NCBI GenBank assembly: GCA_013003115.1
Contig: JABDLF010000048.1
Span: 1 to 52,894, forward strand
Source: Gammaproteobacteria bacterium
Lineage (GTDB): Bacteria > Pseudomonadota > Gammaproteobacteria > Steroidobacterales > JABDLF01
DNA: 52,894 bases
Direction of reading: 5' to 3'
The notes under the pieces: model-generated
Databases searched by the model: none
Told to the model about the DNA's origin: nothing
Seen by the model: the letters and a program-made list of their open reading frames with translations, nothing else
Part shown: positions 42,631 through 52,894 of the stretch, in pieces
How positions within the stretch are numbered: the stretch's first letter is position 1
How the letters are laid out: each line of letters opens with the position of its first letter
Program-made: the position numbers and the translations under genes

Positions 42631-44781
42631 TCATTCCATTGCCAGATGTTTCGCCAGAAACGCCCACTTATCGGCGAGATCTTCAATAATCATCCAGCGG
42701 GGTTTGCCCGCGCCGTGGCCGGCCCGCGTTTCTACTCTCAGCAGGATTGGATTATTGCAACCCTGCGAGCGCTGCATTTCCGCAGCCCATTTGAAGCTGT
42801 GCCACGGCACCACGCGATCGTCACGATCCGCCGTCGTGATCAACGTCGGCGGATAGCACACACCCTGCGCCACGTTGTGCACCGGCGAATACGCGCGCAG
42901 CGCGCGGTACTCTTCCTCCACCTCGGACAGCCCGTAGTCGGACGACCACTGGCGCGCATTGGCGCTCGCCGTGTGGTAGCGAAGCATGTCCAGTACGCCC
43001 ACGGCGGGCAGCGTGGCGGCAAATAGTTCAGGCCGCTGCAGCGTCACCGCAGCGACCAGCAGGCCACCGTTAGACCCGCCCTGAATTGCCAGCTTGTTCG
43101 GCGATGTGTATCCCGTGTCGACCAGGTATTCCGCTGCGGCAATAAAGTCGTCAAAAACATTTTGCTTCTGTAGCCTGGTGCCGGCCTCGTGCCAAGCCTC
43201 CCCGTACTCGCCACCGCCGCGCAGGTTGGCAATGGCCATAACGCCACCCATCTCCATCCACACGGTCCGGGATACGGAAAATCTCGGCGTCTGCGAGACG
43301 TTAAATCCACCATACCCGTACAGCAGCGTTGGATTGTCACCACTCAGTTCGATGTCGCTTCTGTGGATGATGAACATCGGCACCTTCGTGCCATCAGCGG
43401 AGCGATAGAAAACCTGCGTGACCTCAAAAGCATCGAGGTCTGCGTCGACTTTCGCTGCACGAAACAGCTCGCGCTCACCGGAGGCCACGTCGTAGTGATA
43501 GAAGCTCGGCGGCACGGTGTAACTTTGAAATCCGAAGAATGTCTCGGTGCTGCTGGCCTTGTCGCTAAACCCGTAGGCGCTGCCGATACCGGGCATGTCG
43601 ACGTCTCTGACCTTCTCGCCGTCCCTCTGATAGACGCTGACTTTGGAATACGCGTCCTTGATGTATGAGGTAACCAGGTAGCCGCCGATATAGCTGGCGG
43701 CCTCCAGAGCCTCGTCCTGCTCAGCGACCACTTCCCTGAGCCCGCCGTTCGGATCAGCAACGTCGATACTCACAACTCTCGCGTTGGGCGCATCCCTGGT
43801 GGTGTAGAGATAGAACTGGCTGCCGTCATTACCGAGATAGTAATAAAGCGCATCCCAGTCATCGAACAGACGCACCACTTCTCCTGACGGGTCACTCAGG
43901 TCACGGTAGTAAAGGCCGTTAGTCTGGTAGCCATCAAAAGCGGAGATGAGCAGGTAACGGCCATCTTCCGTGAGCTGCGCGTAAGGGCTGCGCGTGTCGT
44001 GATCGGTAATTGCATAGACCATTTTGTCTGCCGACTGCGGCTTGCCAACAACATGGTGATAAATTTTCACCTGCATGCTGTCATCCGCCTCACCCTCTGC
44101 ACCGCCATCAAGCCAGGGATAGCGGCTGTAGTAGAAACCCTGCGAATCCCGATCCCACGACACGCCCGTAAACTTTGTGCCCTGGATGAGATCGTCGAGG
44201 TCTTCGCCCGTAGCAACATTGCGAACATGCCAGGTTTTCCAATCCGAGCCGCCGTCGGACGTTGAATACGCGACCAGGGAACCGTCAGGGCTGACCGAGA
44301 AAGCAGAAAGCGCAATCGTGGCATCGTCTGAAAACGTGTTCGGATCGATCAGCACGCGACCCTCTGCAGACAGGTCGTCCGTCACATAAAGAACATCCTG
44401 ATCCTGGGTGCCGTCGTTGCGGCGATAGAAATAGCGACCACCCTCGGACACCGGCAGACGATAGCTCTCGTAGCTCCAGAGCTCGTCGATGCGCTTTTCT
44501 ATGCGCTCGCGCGCCGGGATGCTCGCAAGGTACGGAATCGCAACTTCGTTTTGCGCGGCCACAAACCCGGCGACTTCCGGGCTTTCGAGATCTTCCATCC
44601 AGCGGTAGGGGTCTGCAACGGAATCGCCAAAATACATGTCTTTGTGATCGCTGCGCGCCGCCTGCGGGTAGGCGACCGACTGATCGGCGCCCGGTGGTGC
44701 CTGAACCGTTTCAACTACGCCCGTACAGCCGCTCAACACCAGGGCAATCCAAATCAGAGAAAAGAAGCGGAAGTTTTGCAT
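42631..44781 (-). CDS. Prolyl oligopeptidase (S9A), exported lipoprotein
   Basis: 716 residues with a lipoprotein signal ending LVLSGCTGVV. Residues ~40-440 form the seven-bladed propeller (DPYRWMEDLESPEVAGFVAA, YFYRRNDGTQDQDVLYV). The hydrolase domain includes TLLYGYGGFNVSQTP and LRGGGEYGEAWHEAG. The triad is Ser570 in QGGSNGGLL, Asp in ADRDDRVVPWHS and His in RAGHGAGKP. It cuts short peptides after proline, presumably in the periplasm or on the surface. The segment encoding residues around Ser570 exists as a second, broken copy at 38434-38569. The gene is monocistronic as far as can be seen. Confidence 0.93.
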   Translation of the reverse strand: MQNFRFFSLIWIALVLSGCTGVVETVQAPPGADQSVAYPQAARSDHKDMYFGDSVADPYRWMEDLESPEVAGFVAAQNEVAIPYLASIPARERIEKRIDELWSYESYRLPVSEGGRYFYRRNDGTQDQDVLYVTDDLSAEGRVLIDPNTFSDDATIALSAFSVSPDGSLVAYSTSDGGSDWKTWHVRNVATGEDLDDLIQGTKFTGVSWDRDSQGFYYSRYPWLDGGAEGEADDSMQVKIYHHVVGKPQSADKMVYAITDHDTRSPYAQLTEDGRYLLISAFDGYQTNGLYYRDLSDPSGEVVRLFDDWDALYYYLGNDGSQFYLYTTRDAPNARVVSIDVADPNGGLREVVAEQDEALEAASYIGGYLVTSYIKDAYSKVSVYQRDGEKVRDVDMPGIGSAYGFSDKASSTETFFGFQSYTVPPSFYHYDVASGERELFRAAKVDADLDAFEVTQVFYRSADGTKVPMFIIHRSDIELSGDNPTLLYGYGGFNVSQTPRFSVSRTVWMEMGGVMAIANLRGGGEYGEAWHEAGTRLQKQNVFDDFIAAAEYLVDTGYTSPNKLAIQGGSNGGLLVAAVTLQRPELFAATLPAVGVLDMLRYHTASANARQWSSDYGLSEVEEEYRALRAYSPVHNVAQGVCYPPTLITTADRDDRVVPWHSFKWAAEMQRSQGCNNPILLRVETRAGHGAGKPRWMIIEDLADKWAFLAKHLAME

Positions 44782-44931
44782 ATCGAAATTCCAGATTAAG
44801 GCGATTGAAAGTCAACGTGCCTGTGGGGTGAGCACTCGCTGCGTGATGACTTATATTACAGCGACTGGCAATATGACGCAGCGTAACCTCGCCATTTGCC
44901 CTCGTTGGCGATCGCCCGGCCACTCACACCA

Positions 44932-47150
44932 TCAAAGATCCATATTGCGCAGGCGCAGCGCATTGCCGATCACCGATACCGAGCTCAAACTCATCGCTGC
45001 GGCGGCAATCATCGGGCTCAGCAACAGGCCGAAAGCCGGGTAGAGTGCGCCGGCGGCGATGGGAATACCTGCGGTGTTGTAGGCGAAGGCAAAGAGCAGG
45101 TTCTGGCGAATGTTGCGCATGGTCTGCCGACTCAGTTCGCGGGCCCTGGCGACGCCGAGCAGATCGCCACGCACGAGCGTCACGCCGGCGCTTTCCATCG
45201 CCACGTCCGTGCCGGTGCCCATGGCGATGCCGACGTTTGCCTGCGCCAGTGCCGGCGCATCGTTGATGCCATCGCCGGCCATCGCGACAACAGCGCCGTT
45301 TTCCTGCAGCTCCCGGACGACGCGATTCTTGTCCTCCGGCGAGACGTCGGCATGCACTTCATCTATGCCGATCTGGCGCGCAACGGCATTTGCCGTGCCT
45401 TGGCTGTCGCCGGTCAGCATCACCACCTTGAGCCCGGCCTCGTGCAGCATGGCAATTGCCTGGGAAGTCGATTCCTTGATGGGGTCGGCCACACCGATAA
45501 TGCCGGCAGCTTTGTTGTCGACTGCGACGAACATCACTGTCTGGCCTTCGTCACGATACTTCTCGGCTGCTTCAGCGAGCGACTTGTCCTCGGCGTTAAG
45601 GCGGCGCATGAACTTGCCGTTACCGATAGCCACGACCGCATCGCCAACGCGTGCGCTCGCACCTTCGCCGGTGACCGATTCGAAACCGGTCGCGGAACTT
45701 ATGCTCAGTGAACGCTTCTCTGCAGCGGCGACGATGGCCTGTGCCAGCGGATGCTCGCTGGCTATCTCGACCGACGCGACCAATCCCAGGAGAGTATCTT
45801 CGTCGAAGTCATCGACGGCCTCGATCATGACCAGCTCGGGACGGCCGACCGTCAGCGTACCGGTCTTGTCGATCACGACGGTATCGACCTTTTCGAAAGT
45901 CTCGAGCGCTTCGGCATTTTTTATCAGTATGCCGTGCTGGGCGCCCTTACCGGTACCGACCATTATGGACATTGGCGTCGCGAGCCCGAGCGCACAGGGA
46001 CACGCGATGATTAACACTGCGACTGCATTAACAATCGCATACGCCATCGCGGGCGTCGGCCCCCAGATCGACCACACCACGAAGGTCACGACAGCCGTCA
46101 CGACAACAGACGGCACGAACCACGCCGCAACGAGGTCGGCCAGCCTCTGGATCGGGGCGCGACTGCGCTGTGCCTCGGCGACCATGCGCACGATCTGCGA
46201 CAACAGGGTGTCGTCGCCGATCTGCGTCACTTCGATAATTAAACTGCCGGTTCCGTTCACGGTACCGCCAACGACGTCATCGCCGGCAGCCTTTTCAACC
46301 GGCATCGGCTCGCCGCTGATCATGGACTCGTCAACGGAACTGTGTCCGTCGATGACTTTGCCGTCGACCGGGATTTTCTCGCCAGGTCTCACGCGCAGAC
46401 GGTCGCCGCGAGCGAGGTCGTCAAGCGAGACCTCTTCCTCGTTGCCGTCATCGGCAACTCGCCGAGCGGTTGGCGGTGCCAGTTCCAGTAATGCGCGAAT
46501 GGCGCCCGACGTCCGGCTTCGCGCCTTAAGCTCAAGCACCTGACCTAACAGGACGAGCGTCGTGATGACCGCCGCTGCCTCGTAGTAGAGCGCAACCTCT
46601 CCGGCGTGATTGCGGAATGCATCGGGGAAAATACCGGGAAATGCCGTCGCAACCAGCGAATACACGAAAGCAACACCAACGCCCAGCGAAATCAGGGTGA
46701 ACATGTTGAGATTGAGCGTGCGCACCGAGTGCCAGCCACGCACGAAGAAGGGCCAGCCGCCCCACAGCACGACCGGCGTGGCCAGCGACAGCTGCAGCCA
46801 CTTGCCCCATGCGACCGGCAACAGGTGCTCCAGCGGTTGTCCGGGGAGCATCTCGCCCATGGCGTACACAAACAACGGCAGCGTTAATACGGCGCTTACC
46901 CAGAACCGACGGGTCATGTCATCGAGTTCAGAGGTGTCTTCCTCCGCACTCACCACCGTCGCCTCCAGCGCCATGCCACACACAGGGCAACTGCCAGGTT
47001 TGTCGCGGATAACTTCCAGGTGCATCGGGCACGTGTATTGCATTCGTTGCACGCCGATGTCAGCGCGCTCGAGTGCCATTCCGCACTGCGGGCAGCTGCC
47101 GGACTGGTCAGACTTTACTTCCGCGTGCATCGGGCAGGTCCAGACGGCAC

Positions 47151-47154
<4 letters not shown>
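44932..47154 (-). CDS. copA: Copper/silver-translocating P1B-type ATPase with two CPMH-type metal-binding domains
   Basis: 740 residues. In place of the usual ferredoxin-like HMA domains the N-terminus has two short heavy-metal-binding repeats, each CPMH followed by CPxCGMALE (WTCPMHAEV ... CPQCGMALE and YTCPMHLEV ... CPVCGMALE). The membrane metal site is CPC (Cys385-Pro-Cys387), typical of monovalent copper/silver pumps. DKTGTLTVG holds the phosphorylated Asp, SEHPLAQ the HP motif, and [12 protein letters not shown] the hinge. It pumps cytoplasmic Cu(I) to the periplasm, where the Cus complex can take it out. GTG start overlaps the cusA stop by four bases. Confidence 0.93.
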
Positions 47155-50284
<3,130 letters not shown>

Positions 50285-50288
<4 letters not shown>

Positions 50289-51691
50289 CGGGTCGCCCCG
50301 TCTTCATGCATGCTGTGATCCATGGGTTGCTCGTCAACAGGCTCTTCGTCAACCATGTCGTCATGGCCTGAGTGATCCATAGCACCGTGATCCATGGCAC
50401 CGTGGTCCATGGCATCGTGGTCCATGGCATCGTGGTCCATGGCGCCCTGGTCCGAATGGTCCATCGTGTCCGACGAGCCATTCGGCGGTGCGTTCATTCG
50501 CATCAGGGCGCTGTCGATGTTGGACTCGGAGTCAATCAGGAATTGGCCTGAGACCACGACGCGATCATCCGGCGCGACCCCCGATCGGATTTCAACGCGG
50601 TCACCCGATTCGATTCCGACAACGACAGGCTGCGAACGAAAGGTACCGCCGCCCTCGGCGAGCACGACACGATTAACCCGGCCGCCTCGAATCAATGCTT
50701 CCCGGGGTACGTGCACCACGGGCGAAGTTGGCGTCCCAAAAATTGTCACGTTGGCGAACATGTTGGGCAGCAACGCGGCTGTCGGGTTATCGAATCGCAG
50801 GCGCACTTTGAGCGTTCGTGTTTGCTGATCGAGCGCAGGATAAACGTAGTCGACGGTGCCCTGCCAGCGGTCACCGGGCCGGTAGTCGAGCTGCACCTCG
50901 GCGCGCTGACCCACCTCGACCCACGCTGACTGCCGCTCAAAAACTTCAACCTGTACCCAGACGCGATCAAGACTGGCAATGGACATCAGCTCGGTTGCCG
51001 GCGTGACGTACATGCCGTCGCGAATGCCAAGATCGGTAACGACGCCATCCGAAGTTGCGAAGATGCGAATCCGTTGTCGTACGGTGCGCTCAGAATTTAG
51101 TCGTTTAATCTCCGCGGGCGTAAAGCCTAAAGCGATCAGCCGATCTCGAGACGCATTCTGCAGTGCCTTGTTGCCGCTTTTCCGCACGGACAGGTACTCC
51201 TGCTGCGCGTTCACCAGGGTCGGCGAGTACAGCTCGAACAATACCTGGCCCTGCTTTACCGGGTCTCCGATCGCCGTCACCGAAAGGTTTTCGATCCAAC
51301 CATCCACCCGCGTGTGAACGTGATGCATCGTTTCTTCGTCAAAGCCTACGTAGCCCACCGTGTTGATGCGGCGCGACAGGGGGCCGGACTGTACGGGAGC
51401 CGTTCGCACGCCGAGATTGCTGACAATCGAAGGGTCGATCGAAACGAGCGCCGGGTCCCTGCCTTGCACCTCGTCCGCGTACACAGGCACGAGATCCATG
51501 CCCATCGGCGACTTGCCGGGCTCATCGCGGCGAAAGTTCGGATCCATCGGCGCTTGCCAGTAAACAATCTCGCGCTCTCCGCTCGTGACGCTATCAGCGG
51601 TAGCAGTGTCCGTCGGCCACCAACGTCCAAGGAGGATGCCGGCCACCAGCGCCAGGATCAGCCCTGCGGCTATGCTCATTTTGTTAATCAT
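50285..51691 (-). CDS. cusB: CusB-type periplasmic adaptor with His/Met/Asp-rich C-terminal tail
   Basis: 468 residues. One N-terminal membrane segment ([19 protein letters not shown]) is followed by a YHS-like copper-binding patch ([20 protein letters not shown]). The adaptor core comes next: lipoyl, helical hairpin and barrel ([40 protein letters not shown]). From ~405 the tail consists of repeated D/G-A-M-D-H units, then a Met/His/acidic end. CusB links CusA to CusC and hands over copper; the tail is inferred to be an extra metal-binding sponge. It overlaps both neighbouring genes by four bases. Confidence 0.92.
50373..50447 (-). repeat. Five 15-bp repeats encoding the [10 protein letters not shown] tail of CusB
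   Basis: Five consecutive 15-base units with plus-strand consensus TGGTCCATGGCATCG run from 50373 to 50447 inside cusB. On the minus strand they encode DAMDH or GAMDH. A sixth, decayed unit follows. The length is a multiple of three, so copy-number change keeps the frame. Confidence 0.85.
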
Positions 51692-52894
51692 GGGGAAAGT
51701 CCTCCGAGGTTGGCGAGAACCGCGTAGGTTTGCGCCTGCTCAATCTGCAGGCGCTCGAAATCCAGGCGCGCATTCAGCGCGTCAATTTCAGCGCGCATGA
51801 CGTCTGCGAAGTCGCCTGCTTCGCTTCGGTATGCGGCGAGTGCTGCGTTGGATTGATTATCCGTCTGGATCAGGATTCGCTGCTGGTAAAGTGCGATCCG
51901 CTTTGACAACTCCTGCCAGCGCGCCAACTCTGCTTCAAGGCGGCTCGTTAACCTGCGTTGTTCTGCTTCCCTGGAATCCTCCGCCGCGCGTCGCTCACTC
52001 AACGCGGCCGCAAAGCTTCGGTCTTGTCGGTTTTTCTTGAAAAACGGCAGATCAACGCTGACCGATAAACTGACGAAGTCCGATCGCGGACTGCCGTTCG
52101 GCAGTAAACCATCTCGGTAACCATAACTGAGATCAACCGCCCAACCGGCTTTGAATCGCTCTTCGGCCAGTCGAACACTGGCATCATTCGCTGCAACCCG
52201 CGCGTCGGCCGCGAGTATGGCCGGATGACGCGCAACGCCGTCAATCAATGCCTGCAGCTCCGGAACATTGCTCCAATCCGGCATCTTCTGTGCCAGCGGG
52301 CGAAGTGACTCCCGTCCCAACCATTGAGACAAGGCGGCGCGCGATGCCCGCCGCTGTCGATCAATGTCAATGAGTCGGTCATCGATCCGGCTCAGCTCGA
52401 GTTCGGCCCGCAGCACGTCCTGCTGATCTTTCTTGCCGACGCCATACAGTGATCGTGTGACGTCGACAAGATCTTCAAAATACTTGCGGGCATCACTGAC
52501 GGTTTCGTGTGCGCGCTCCCAGTAGAAGGTTTCGAGCCATGCGTTGCGCGCGGCTGTCAGTACGTCGCGAGCACGTGCATCCGCATTCAGCGCCATCTCG
52601 GAAGACAGGGACTGAAATTTGCTGGTACTGAGCGACCGGGTTTTGCCGGGCGGGAATGACTGGCGGATACCGAGCTGGCCCTGGGTCATCGCCTCGGTCG
52701 AAAAGCCACCGGACTCTATGGGGAAATTGCCCACCCCCACACGCAGGACGGGATCGGGCAACTGGCCCGCCGCCACGGCCTGCTCTTCGAGCGCTTCGGC
52801 CCTCGCCAGGAGTCCGGACTGCCCGGGCTCATTGTGGAGCGCCAGATCCTCGGCCTCGGCCAGCGTCAGCGGCACGCGCTGTTGCGCCCAGGCA
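51688..52894 (-). CDS. cusC: CusC-type outer-membrane efflux channel (TolC family), N-terminus beyond the window
   Basis: The frame is open to the right edge (reading AWAQQRVPLTLAEAEDLAL), so the signal peptide is outside the window and the GTG at 52875 is not the real start. About 400 residues are visible. The duplicated TolC-type helical pattern is recognisable: DLALHNEPGQSGLLARAEAL and AATGQLPDPVLRVGV-like in the first half, and ALIDGVARHPAILAADARVA with LSYGYRDGL in the second. Long Glu/Arg/Ala coiled coils come between. It forms the outer-membrane duct for CusBA. The stop overlaps the cusB start (ATGA). Confidence 0.88.
   Translation of the reverse strand, partial: AWAQQRVPLTLAEAEDLALHNEPGQSGLLARAEALEEQAVAAGQLPDPVLRVGVGNFPIESGGFSTEAMTQGQLGIRQSFPPGKTRSLSTSKFQSLSSEMALNADARARDVLTAARNAWLETFYWERAHETVSDARKYFEDLVDVTRSLYGVGKKDQQDVLRAELELSRIDDRLIDIDRQRRASRAALSQWLGRESLRPLAQKMPDWSNVPELQALIDGVARHPAILAADARVAANDASVRLAEERFKAGWAVDLSYGYRDGLLPNGSPRSDFVSLSVSVDLPFFKKNRQDRSFAAALSERRAAEDSREAEQRRLTSRLEAELARWQELSKRIALYQQRILIQTDNQSNAALAAYRSEAGDFADVMRAEIDALNARLDFERLQIEQAQTYAVLANLGGLSP

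Noticed and set aside
45110-46543. 477-codon open frame on the plus strand opposite copA
   Set aside because: It is the exact complement of a well-supported P-type ATPase in a GC-rich gene and is Ser/Thr/Ala-rich low-information sequence, as expected of a shadow frame.
50373-50447. CRISPR-like or regulatory repeat
   Set aside because: The repeats are in frame inside cusB and explain its His/Met tail.

Overview
The window looks like part of a chromosome from a GC-rich gammaproteobacterium. The evidence is a gspA/gspB (exeA/exeB) type II secretion pair, a YadG/YadH-type ABC exporter, NudC, an LptM-like lipoprotein, and the order polA - (intergenic RNA) - engB - cytochrome c4 - dsbA, which is the order known from Pseudomonas. 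The unusual number of exported S9, M28 and metzincin peptidases recalls marine, protein-degrading lineages such as Woeseiales, but this placement is inference. No tRNA, rRNA, CRISPR array, intact insertion sequence or prophage was seen, and no gene-free stretch exceeds 300 bases.

Layout. 1-2204: end of gspA, gspB and a small membrane protein. 2351-5799: a fused fatty-acid kinase (DAK2 plus DegV) facing an FMN-dependent glutamate-synthase-like enzyme. 5918-11433: an exported M28 peptidase, a PLP trans-sulfuration enzyme, a 49-residue protein behind a possible 19-codon leader ORF, and an exported S9 peptidase. 11443-16816: SRAP/YedK-type DNA-protein crosslink protein, an acetyltransferase, VOC, cupin and SRPBCC proteins, the YadGH-type exporter and MscL with a zinc-ribbon tail. 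16914-23648: tightly packed nudC, S9 peptidase, metzincin lipoprotein and amino-acid permease genes. 23716-25801: VOC protein, carboxylesterase, a membrane-anchored unknown and a hotdog thioesterase. 25857-31338: lptM-like gene, polA, a predicted small RNA, engB, cytochrome c4 and a dsbA lipoprotein. 31404-35111: an L,D-transpeptidase/carboxypeptidase and a TPR protein sharing the same C-terminal NTF2-like domain, a DUF4442 protein, a PilZ protein and a tail-anchored small protein. 35313-38433: a lipoprotein adaptor, ATPase and permease forming an ABC exporter. 38434-44781: a duplicated scrap of a prolyl oligopeptidase gene, a secreted calcium-loop protein, a large TPR membrane protein, and the full-length prolyl oligopeptidase. 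44932-52894: four overlapping genes for copper (silver) efflux, cusC-cusB-cusA-copA, running off the right edge.

How the genes work together. Several groups concern the envelope: T2SS assembly, LPS-translocon maturation, disulfide formation, peptidoglycan trimming and metal efflux. A second theme is peptide scavenging, with five exported or predicted peptidases plus a permease. The most notable non-coding signal is at 28833-28980: a sigma-E/AlgU-like promoter followed by a run of hairpins with C-rich loops and a strong terminator, at the locus that carries Spot 42 in enterics and ErsA in Pseudomonas. Other items worth a second look are the FakA-FakB fusion, the displaced 136-bp peptidase gene fragment and the adjacent pair of NTF2-domain envelope proteins.
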